A DNA stretch of 14,536 nucleotides from DASWHK01 sp036398215 (GTDB lineage: Bacteria > Acidobacteriota > UBA890): NCBI GenBank assembly GCA_036398215.1, contig DASWHK010000157.1:1-14536 (forward strand), in the 5' to 3' direction. This document shows, in pieces, positions 1-6,254 of this stretch (its first letter is position 1; each line of letters starts with the position of its first letter). The notes under the pieces were generated by a model. That model was not told where the DNA came from, made no database searches, and worked only from the letters and a program-made list of their open reading frames with translations. Both the position numbers and the translations under genes were made by a program.

Positions 1-125
1 TCAGGATGCCCCGCCAGCAGCCGGTGATCCCCTGCCCCACGACGCCGAGGCGACGGCCTCAGCTCTCACTCTTTTTTTGACGGACGCGAGGGAGCCTATC
101 TCACCCGGCGGCCTGGAAGCCGTGG
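1..125. other. Left edge, no gene supported
   Basis: Plus-strand frame 2 is open from base 2 to a TGA at 134-136 and could be the tail of an upstream gene, but it would run through the -35 of the regulator and has no family-like residues. A T-run lies at 72-78 (CTTTTTTTGA) without a clear stem before it. I see nothing firm here. Confidence 0.3.
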
Positions 126-153
126 TTGACGTGTGACTGAAGAGTCACATAAT
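126..153 (+). promoter_or_regulatory. Sigma-70-type promoter with embedded operator for the ArsR/SRPBCC gene
   Basis: A TTGACG -35 box lies at 126-131 and a CATAAT -10 box at 148-153, with a 16-bp spacer. The spacer is almost filled by a perfect inverted repeat, TGTGACT-GAAG-AGTCACA at 132-149. An ArsR-type dimer bound there would block RNA polymerase, so autorepression is the natural reading. The expected transcription start, about 7 nt after the -10, falls within a few bases of the ATG at 165, and no Shine-Dalgarno sequence is visible, so the message may be leaderless or nearly so. The boxes and the palindrome are seen directly; the mode of regulation is inferred. Confidence 0.75.
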
Positions 154-164
154 GATCCCCGGCG

Positions 165-968
165 ATGGACGCGGTCTTCAGGGCCCTCGCCGATCCGACG
201 CGGCGGCAGCTGCTCGACGAGCTGTTCAAGGAGGACGGACAGTCGCTCAGCGCGCTCGAGCAGCGCTTGCCGATGACGCGCTTCGGCGTGATGAAGCACC
301 TGAAAGTGCTGGCAGAGGCGCACCTCGTGGTCACCAAGCGGCGCGGCCGCGAGAAGCTCCACTTCCTCAACCCTGTCCCGATCCGGCTCGTCCACGACCG
401 CTGGGTGAGCAAGTACGCCGAGCCCTGGGCCGCACGGCTGAGTGAGCTCAAGAAAAAGATGGAGGCGAACGAGATGGAAAAGGTGTTCGAGGTCTACATC
501 CGCACCACGCCGGAGCGCCTGTGGGAGGCGCTCACCAACGGCGAGATGCGGGCGGAGTACTCCTTCGGCTCCAAGGTCACGTCGGACTGGAAGCCGGGCT
601 CGCGCTACACGATGAGCCCCCCGGACGGCGAAGGCGTCTGGGGAGAGGGCGAGATCCTCGAGATGGACCCGCCGCGCCGCCTCGTGCAGACGATGGTGCC
701 GCTGTGGAGCGAGGAGATCAAGCGCGAGGGCCCGTCGCGGATCACCTTCGAGATCCATCCGCAGGGGGAGGTCTGCCGGGTGACCGTCACGCACGACCAG
801 ATGCGCGAGGGCGCCAACGACGAGCTCTACGGCGGCTGGCCGATGATCCTCTCGAGCCTCAAGTCGCTGCTCGAGACAGGCAAGGCGCTCCACTTCCGGC
901 CGCCGGAGTGGGTGGTCGAGCGCTGGAAGCAGGGGCAACCCGTGGCGAGCTCGCGCAGCGGTAGTTGA
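165..968 (+). CDS. ArsR-family HTH regulator fused to SRPBCC/AHSA1 domain protein
   Basis: 267 aa. Residues 1-95 form an ArsR-type winged helix: the family opening FRALADPTRRQLLDEL, a recognition helix around MTRFGVMKHLKVL and a wing around VTKRRGREKLHFL. A charged linker (about 91-104) leads to an AHSA1/SRPBCC hydrophobic-pocket domain at about 106-250, opening VFEVYIRTTPERLWEALT. In many genomes these two parts are separate neighbouring genes; here they form one open frame. A well-placed internal start (GGAGG at 461-465, ATG at 474) could also make the SRPBCC part alone. It probably acts in the cytoplasm as a repressor, with the SRPBCC part as possible ligand sensor; no ligand can be named. 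The start at 165 fits the family N-terminus and the promoter at 126-153. The gene ends 3 bp from the convergent DUF11 gene. Confidence 0.93.
   Translation: MDAVFRALADPTRRQLLDELFKEDGQSLSALEQRLPMTRFGVMKHLKVLAEAHLVVTKRRGREKLHFLNPVPIRLVHDRWVSKYAEPWAARLSELKKKMEANEMEKVFEVYIRTTPERLWEALTNGEMRAEYSFGSKVTSDWKPGSRYTMSPPDGEGVWGEGEILEMDPPRRLVQTMVPLWSEEIKREGPSRITFEIHPQGEVCRVTVTHDQMREGANDELYGGWPMILSSLKSLLETGKALHFRPPEWVVERWKQGQPVASSRSGS
461..476 (+). promoter_or_regulatory. Internal ribosome binding site and start within the ArsR/SRPBCC gene
   Basis: GGAGG at 461-465 stands 8 nt before an in-frame ATG at 474-476 (Met104). The product would be a 164-aa stand-alone SRPBCC protein beginning MEKVFEVYIRTTPERLW, close to how unfused AHSA1 proteins begin. 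The main start at 165 has no visible ribosome binding site, so this internal one is the better canonical site in the gene. Use in the cell is inferred. Confidence 0.45.
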
Positions 969-971
969 CGC

Positions 972-2369
972 TCAGCAGCTCAGCCGCCGCAGCACCCACG
1001 CTCCGCCGAGCGCCAGCAAGGCGGCCAGGGCCGCCAGACCGGGCGTGCCGAGCGCCGGGATTGCGACCGCTTGTCCTGGGAGCTGGAAGGAGGTCGGGTC
1101 GTCCGCGGCCGGCGTCGCCGGATCGTCGGTCACCGCCGAGGCCTCGTTGGTGCCGTTGCCGTCGGCGTCGTAGGCGATGGTCCCCTGGTTGGAAATCGTC
1201 GTGCCTGGGGCGGCGGCGGCGGCGATGACGGCGTCGATGGTGATCGTCACCGAGGCGCCGGCGGCGAGCGCGCCGTTCCAGGTGACGGTGTTGGTGGCCA
1301 CGGTCGCCGTCGTGGTGCCGGAGGTCGCCGTGGCGCCGACCAGGGTCAGGTCCGCCGGCAGGACATCGGTGAGCTCGTCGCCCGGGTTGTCGCCCTGGGC
1401 ATTGGGGCCGCTGTTGGTCAGCACCACGGTGTAGGTCACCGCGCCGCCCGGCGCGAAGGTGCCGGACACCGTCTTGGTGCCCGCGAGCGTCGCCGGCGAG
1501 ACCGCCGTCGTCGAGGCGCTGCCGCTGTCGTTGCCCTCCTCGGGGTCGTCGCTCGAGGAGACCGTGGCCGTGTTGAAGATCTCGGTGCCCGCAGCGACGC
1601 CGGAACCGACCGCCACGGTCAGGGTGAAGACCGCGCTGCCGACGCCGAGCGAGGCGATCGAGCAGAAGATGTCACCACCGTCGCCCACCGCCGGCGTCGT
1701 GCACGACCAGCCCCCCGGCGACGACAGCGACACGAACGTCGTCTCGGGCGGCAGCGAGTCGATCAGGTTGACGCTGGTCGCGGCATCCGGACCGCCGTTG
1801 GTCACCGTGACGGTGTAGACCAGGTTCATCCCCGGCGTCACCGGATCGGGGTCGTCCACCTTGCTCACCGAGAGGTCGGCCCCGGAGGGCGGGCTGGCCA
1901 CCGTCGTCGAGGCGCTGCCGTCGTTGTTGCCCTCGTCGGGGTCGGCCTCGTCCGCGGCGGCCGTGGCCGTGTTGTCGATCGTCGTGCCGGGGGTGGCGCC
2001 GGAGTCGACCGCCACGGTCAGGGTCAAGGCTGCGCTGCTGTCCACGCCGAGCGACGAGAGCGAGCAGTCGACCGTGCCGCCCGATCCCACCATCGGCGTG
2101 GTGCAGCTCCAGCCGGGGTCCGTCGAGAGCGAGAGGAAGGTCGTCCCGGCCGGCAGGGTGTCGGTGAGCGTGACCCCGGAGGCGTCGTCCGGGCCGGCGT
2201 TGGTGACGATGATGTCGTAGGTGATGCTGCCGCCCGGCGGCACCGGGTCGGGGCTGTCCGCCTTCACCGTCTGCAGATCGGCGGTCTGGGCGGCGGCGGG
2301 CCGCGCCGCCGGCAGACCGAGCGCGAGCGTCGTCAGCAGGATGAGCGGCAGGCGAGCTACGAAGCGCAT
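972..2369 (-). CDS. Secreted DUF11-repeat surface protein with IPTL-CTERM-like C-terminal anchor
   Basis: 465 aa. Residues 1-28 are a signal peptide (basic start, hydrophobic core, cleavage after PAAAQ). Three DUF11-type Ig-like domains follow at about 30-155, 163-290 and 296-425, with the family phrases SITYDIIVTNAGPD, DTLPAGTTF and NTATA. The first two are close copies, each carrying GWSCTTP and VGSGG/VGDGG. The tail, about 435-465, is IPALGTPGL, then an Ala/Leu-rich transmembrane segment, then RR, which resembles the IPTL-CTERM/PEP-CTERM tripartite sorting signals; it ends in LSC. The protein is therefore probably exported and held at the envelope until processed. A GAGGGA ribosome binding site lies about 8 nt before the ATG. 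It is convergent with the regulator gene. No enzyme motif is seen, and its role (adhesion or matrix) is unknown. Confidence 0.9.
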   Translation of the reverse strand: MRFVARLPLILLTTLALGLPAARPAAAQTADLQTVKADSPDPVPPGGSITYDIIVTNAGPDDASGVTLTDTLPAGTTFLSLSTDPGWSCTTPMVGSGGTVDCSLSSLGVDSSAALTLTVAVDSGATPGTTIDNTATAAADEADPDEGNNDGSASTTVASPPSGADLSVSKVDDPDPVTPGMNLVYTVTVTNGGPDAATSVNLIDSLPPETTFVSLSSPGGWSCTTPAVGDGGDIFCSIASLGVGSAVFTLTVAVGSGVAAGTEIFNTATVSSSDDPEEGNDSGSASTTAVSPATLAGTKTVSGTFAPGGAVTYTVVLTNSGPNAQGDNPGDELTDVLPADLTLVGATATSGTTTATVATNTVTWNGALAAGASVTITIDAVIAAAAAPGTTISNQGTIAYDADGNGTNEASAVTDDPATPAADDPTSFQLPGQAVAIPALGTPGLAALAALLALGGAWVLRRLSC

Positions 2370-2402
2370 ACGGCGGTTCCCTCAGCGGGGCCAACGCCCC
2401 GC
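2370..2402 (-). promoter_or_regulatory. Leader of the DUF11 gene with a GC-rich hairpin
   Basis: A perfect stem GCGGGGC-CAAC-GCCCCGC at 2385-2402 lies 16-33 nt before the DUF11 start codon, and the ribosome binding site lies between them. It has no T-tract, so it is not an obvious intrinsic terminator for the remnant gene upstream. It may be a leader structure or chance in GC-rich sequence. I could not place a convincing promoter in 2403-2480. Confidence 0.3.
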
Positions 2403-2480
2403 GGTTGACGCGGCGGAGCTCCGGGAAGTGTCGCAACGGGTGAGGCGAATTGTAAGCGATGGCGGTTCTAGCGGACCTCC

Positions 2481-2642
2481 TCAGGGCGGGTCGAGCCGGC
2501 CGAAGAGCCCATGCTCCTCCTCGTCCGACCCGGCGGCGAAGAAGAGCGCGGTCACCGGACCGGCCGTCCCGTTGTCGCCGAAGGCGATCCCCCAGAGCCC
2601 GTCGATCACGATCGCCTTGCCGTCGGTCCCCTCCAGGCGAAG
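2481..2642 (-). pseudogene. C-terminal remnant of a TIGR03118-family protein
   Basis: The minus strand encodes about 53 residues ending in a stop at 2481, containing GKAIVIDGLWGIAFGDNG, ALFFAAGSDEEEHGLFG and RLDPP. As I recall the family, this matches the C-terminal end of TIGR03118 proteins (VIDGLWxLxFGNG ... LYFTAGPxxExxGLFG). Those proteins are several hundred residues long and usually exported. The recognisable part stops about 11 bp from the stop codon of the oxygenase gene; further upstream the frame is only antisense-like shadow sequence. No start codon or export signal remains. I read it as a stub left when the oxygenase gene and its flank replaced or deleted the 5' part. Family assignment is from memory of the motif. 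Confidence 0.65.
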
Positions 2643-2653
2643 GGCATCCCATA

Positions 2654-5128
2654 TCACCCTGAGGGAGCGGGCGTTGTCCAGCCGGCGCTGGAGAGCCAGT
2701 CGAGATCGGCTTGCCAGGCGCGGCGGGCCGCTGCCTCCCGCGCGAACAAGGCATTCGTCTTCTCCAGCACCAGAGTGTAGGGCGAGCCCGAGCGCCGGGT
2801 CTCGTGGCGAACGGGAAGCTCGTGGAGGTCGATTCGATTGTGCACGTGCTGGCGCCCTTGCTTGGCGAGCGGCCACTCGAGCCGCTGCTGCGTCGGGCTG
2901 GAAAGGAACGCTCCGAGCCGGTGGCAGAGCGCGCAGTCGCAACCTGCGGGTGGGGAGATCGCCCAGTCGTTGTGGGCGCGCGCCGGCGGCGCGAGACGGG
3001 CTGCGAGGCTCTCTGCGCAGTGGCGGGCCACGGCGCCGAGGCCGGGCGTGCCGCGCCGCGCTGGCTCCCCGGTTTTTGCCGCGGCCCGCAGCACCTCCAC
3101 CAGGCACGGCACCAGGGCTGCGTTCTCCTCGGCGCAGAGCCAGCTGATCGCTCGCGCGATCGAGCGCTCGCTTGACGCAGTCGCATCGTGGGATGCCCTG
3201 CCGCTTTCATCCCCGTCGTCGGCGGCGGCTCCGCCGAGCCACCCGAGGATCGGCCTGGCCAGCGCTGCCAGCGCGCGCGCGCGTTGGCTCGGCGGCAGGA
3301 GGCTCCGCCGTCCTGCGATCTCCTGCTGGAGCGCTCGCCACCCATCCTCGACGAGCAACCGCGCGACCGGCGCGACCGCAGCGCCCGGAGCGACGCGAAG
3401 GGCCTCGCACAACGGTCGCAGCGAAGTGAGCCAGGTGAGCACGTCTCGCCGGCCGATGCGCATGCGGCGTGGCGATGGGTCGGCCCACGCGCCGAGCAGG
3501 TTCCTCGTCCACTCCTCGCCGTAGCGGGCAACCAGCGCCACGAAGTCACGCGCCAGCCGTGGGGTCAATCCCTCGAGCTGGAAGGGCAGCAGCAGCGCCG
3601 CCGCAAGCTCGGGCGACTCGAGACCGGCGGCGACCCGCAAAGCCTGCGCGAACAGGCCACGACGCTCCTCGTGGCTGGCGACGTCGCTCCAGAAGGCCAG
3701 CAGTGACGCTGCCTTCTCTCGGCTCTCACGCAGCTCGCCGGCGCGCAGGCGCTTCTGCAGCGTCTCCAGGGCCCAGCCGGGCGAGGCCTCGGCGCGCACC
3801 GCGAAGGCCCGCTCGCGCGGCCACAGAACGAGCGCCGCGCGACGGTACCAGCGGTCCATGGTGTTGCCGTAATTGCCCATGTACCCTTCGTACTCGGCGG
3901 CATGAGGCGCGAGCGCCGACGACGGCGTGGTGGCACAGACTTCCTCGTCGGCGACGGTGGTGACAATCGACTCGGCGGCACCGCCGCCGGCATCGTCGAT
4001 CCAGCGCTCGAGGGTCACGGTCGAGTCGAGGAGGTCGCCGACGACGTAGGCGTCCGGATCGTCCGCCGGTGGCTCGTCTTCCGCGAGCCAGTCGTCGTCT
4101 TCGTCACGCTGCCAGCTGCGCCGACGGCGGTGCCAGGGCGGGGCCCAGGTTTCCTCCTGGCAGTCCCTCGTCTCATGCACCTCCGCGAGCGCCAGCACGA
4201 CCTCGCAGCCGGCGCGCTCCGCCGCCGCCCGCAACGCCGCCGCCCGCGCGGCGTCGTTGCCCTTGAGCCGGCGCCAGCCGAGGCCGCGCTCCGTGTATTG
4301 GTGATCGAGCAAGTAGACCAGCCGGTTGGGCGGCTCGCGCGGTGGCGCGTCCCGGCGCGCGTACGGAAACGCCGGCAGCGGCGTCGTGAAATGCTCGCGC
4401 AGCAGGGCGGTGAGAGCGTCGCTGGTGCCCGGCGCCGGCGCACCGATGGCGGTCGCCTCGCCCTCGAGGACGAGGTCGTAGGTCAACACGATCCGGTAGC
4501 CGGTCCGCACGGGGCGGATCTCGTGGCGGCAGTCGGCGTAGAAGGCGATGAACGACAGCGGCTGCTTGGTGGCCCGGTAGCTGACCACCTCATCCTGATG
4601 CTCGACGACGATAGTGCCGCCGGTGAACTCGGAGGGCAGGGTGACAACCAGGGTGCCGACCATGCCGTCGGCCCTCTCCGAGTCCTGGTGCTGCTTGAAG
4701 AACTGACCCGGGCCGTAGACCAGCATGGCGTGCAGCTCCGCTGCCAGCCGCTGCCCGGGAGCCAGGCCGAGGTCGGTGCCGAGCGCGGCGAGCATTGGCT
4801 GGAGCGTCCGGTTCCAGCGCCGGCGGTCGATCTTGACCCGGCTCGCCGGGATCTCCCCGGTGTCGCGCACCCGCCGATCGAGCACGGTCTGCTCGCGCCG
4901 CCCGTAGCGAGCCGGCCGGGCGCTGCGCAGCAGCAGCAGCGCCTGCTCCCGCGGGATCGGGAAGCGGAGCGGTCCGACGCCTTTGACCGCGAGCACGAGG
5001 TCGTCGGCCGCCGCCGTCCGCCGGGCGGTAAAGGAGCCGGTGCCGATCTCGCCCAGCAGTCTGCCGATCTGCTCCCTGGCCGTGGTGATCACCGAGGGAT
5101 CTTGAGCCAAAGCGGGAGGGTGACGCAA
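2654..5128 (-). CDS. Large 2OG-Fe(II) oxygenase (prolyl-4-hydroxylase-like) protein with long C-terminal region
   Basis: 824 aa from the TTG at 5128. Residues about 125-220 carry a 2-oxoglutarate/Fe(II) dioxygenase core: iron ligands His147 and Asp149 in FKQHQDS, His202 in YADCRHEI, and a 2OG-binding Arg212 in GYRIVLTYDL. The other 600 residues match no domain I recognise. They are acidic near the middle (DEDDDWLAEDEPPADDPD) and end with a CDCALC cluster at 730-735, HVH at 761-763 and the phrase SGSPYTLVLEKT. I recall a similar layout in fungal and scattered bacterial proteins, but cannot check it. The substrate is unknown. There is no signal peptide, so it is probably cytoplasmic. The start is uncertain: TTG 5128, TTG 5110 and GTG 5092 are in frame, none with a good ribosome binding site, and a stop lies upstream at 5156-5158. 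Confidence 0.8.
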   Translation of the reverse strand: MRHPPALAQDPSVITTAREQIGRLLGEIGTGSFTARRTAAADDLVLAVKGVGPLRFPIPREQALLLLRSARPARYGRREQTVLDRRVRDTGEIPASRVKIDRRRWNRTLQPMLAALGTDLGLAPGQRLAAELHAMLVYGPGQFFKQHQDSERADGMVGTLVVTLPSEFTGGTIVVEHQDEVVSYRATKQPLSFIAFYADCRHEIRPVRTGYRIVLTYDLVLEGEATAIGAPAPGTSDALTALLREHFTTPLPAFPYARRDAPPREPPNRLVYLLDHQYTERGLGWRRLKGNDAARAAALRAAAERAGCEVVLALAEVHETRDCQEETWAPPWHRRRRSWQRDEDDDWLAEDEPPADDPDAYVVGDLLDSTVTLERWIDDAGGGAAESIVTTVADEEVCATTPSSALAPHAAEYEGYMGNYGNTMDRWYRRAALVLWPRERAFAVRAEASPGWALETLQKRLRAGELRESREKAASLLAFWSDVASHEERRGLFAQALRVAAGLESPELAAALLLPFQLEGLTPRLARDFVALVARYGEEWTRNLLGAWADPSPRRMRIGRRDVLTWLTSLRPLCEALRVAPGAAVAPVARLLVEDGWRALQQEIAGRRSLLPPSQRARALAALARPILGWLGGAAADDGDESGRASHDATASSERSIARAISWLCAEENAALVPCLVEVLRAAAKTGEPARRGTPGLGAVARHCAESLAARLAPPARAHNDWAISPPAGCDCALCHRLGAFLSSPTQQRLEWPLAKQGRQHVHNRIDLHELPVRHETRRSGSPYTLVLEKTNALFAREAAARRAWQADLDWLSSAGWTTPAPSG

Positions 5129-5192
5129 CGCGGCGGGAGCCGAAACCGGCAGCGTTTACGGCGGCCACTCGATCCCGACACCGACCCTCGCC

Positions 5193-6233
5193 TCAGCTAC
5201 CGCTAGCGCGCCGGCGCGCCGCCGACTTCGGGCCGCTGCTGCCGGCCAACATGTGAAACTGCCACAGGTCCTGATCGCTGAAGTTGAAGATCGGCCGCAG
5301 GGCGGCGAGGCCGGTCGGGCCGATGCTCGATTCGAGGAAGCGCAGCTCGGTGAATTTCTCCTCGATCTCCGGATCCGGCCGCGGCACGGCGCCCGCCTGG
5401 CGCAGGATCAGGATCCCCTTGGCGCGCAGCGACAGCTCGAGTCGCAGGCGCAGCAGGCAGATCATGTCGGCGACGGTCGTGGGCGAGAAGTGCTCGCGCA
5501 CCGATGCGAGGTAGGCGCCGATCGGCGTCGTCGACACCCGGCCGGAGTGGACCAGCTCCAGCAGCTCGGCGTCGGTGTCGAAGCCGGTGCCCAGCCAGGC
5601 GCGGGTCCGCCCCTCGCTCACCCGGAAGACGAGGAAGAAGAGGACCGGCAGCACGACGAGCACGGCCAGGGTCTGCAGGTCGGGGCCGACGAAGAAATGG
5701 TTGAAGCTCGAGTGGACGGCGACGGCGAGCAACCAGCCGGGCAGGAACACCGGTGCGAGCCCGCCGCGGCGCCGGTCGGCGAACGTCTTGGCGCCGATCG
5801 CCAGGCTGGCAGTGACGCCGCCGTGCATGATGGCGGTGCCGAAGCCCCGCACCAGCCAGAGCGCCGGCCGCGCGTCCGGAAGCACCAGCATGGTGTGCAG
5901 GTTCTCGGCAGCGGCGAAGCCGGCGCCGACCGCGAAGCCGGCGATCGCCGCGTCGACCAGGAACCCCACCCGCCGCCTGGCGATGAGCACCACGACGACC
6001 GCGCCCTTGATCGTCTCTTCGACGAGCGGCGCGACGTAGCGCACCAGGGTCTTGGGGTCGAGCGTCAACGCCCCCGCCAGCGCGCGGTTGACGAGCAGGG
6101 CGAGGCCGGCCGCGGCGACGCCGGCGGCGAGCAGGAGCAGCACCCGCCCGAGCGGCACCAGCTTGTAGCTGTCGAGGGAGATCAGGGCCAGCAGGAAGAC
6201 GAGGACCGGGAGAAGCCCGACGGCGGCCGCCAT
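5193..6233 (-). CDS. PrsW-family intramembrane metalloprotease
   Basis: 346 aa. An N-terminal multi-span membrane region (about 1-205) carries the PrsW (peptidase M82) signature: Glu72-Glu73 in PLVEETIKGAV, Glu110 in GFAAAENLH, His137 in IMHGGV, and His174 with Asn178 in AVHSSFNHF. These are the conserved polar residues inside the membrane that define the family. A cytoplasmic tail of about 140 residues follows. In Bacillus subtilis, PrsW makes the first cut in the anti-sigma factor RsiW. Here the gene lies on the same strand as, and downstream of, a sigma/anti-sigma pair, so the anti-sigma factor at 10665-11423 is a reasonable but unproven substrate. It begins 21 nt after the peptidase stop codon and is probably cotranscribed with it. 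No clear ribosome binding site precedes the ATG. Confidence 0.88.
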   Translation of the reverse strand: MAAAVGLLPVLVFLLALISLDSYKLVPLGRVLLLLAAGVAAAGLALLVNRALAGALTLDPKTLVRYVAPLVEETIKGAVVVVLIARRRVGFLVDAAIAGFAVGAGFAAAENLHTMLVLPDARPALWLVRGFGTAIMHGGVTASLAIGAKTFADRRRGGLAPVFLPGWLLAVAVHSSFNHFFVGPDLQTLAVLVVLPVLFFLVFRVSEGRTRAWLGTGFDTDAELLELVHSGRVSTTPIGAYLASVREHFSPTTVADMICLLRLRLELSLRAKGILILRQAGAVPRPDPEIEEKFTELRFLESSIGPTGLAALRPIFNFSDQDLWQFHMLAGSSGPKSAARRRASGS

Positions 6234-6254
6234 GCAGCGGGCAGGCTAGCCCAT

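Noticed and set aside
2..136. Open plus-strand frame at the left edge as the tail of an upstream gene
   Set aside because: It has no recognisable residues and would run through the -35 of the regulator promoter into the palindrome.
1071..2408. A 445-aa plus-strand frame opposite the DUF11 gene
   Set aside because: It is the antisense shadow of a gene with a clear signal peptide and domains, and shows only GC-driven Arg/Gly/Val content.
1672..3549. A 625-aa minus-strand frame across the DUF11 and oxygenase genes
   Set aside because: It is Arg-rich low-complexity shadow of two recognisable genes in their own frames.
5206..5219. 14-bp palindrome GCGCGCCGGCGCGC
   Set aside because: It lies in the Arg/Ala-rich end of the PrsW gene and is the kind of palindrome expected by chance in GC-rich coding sequence.
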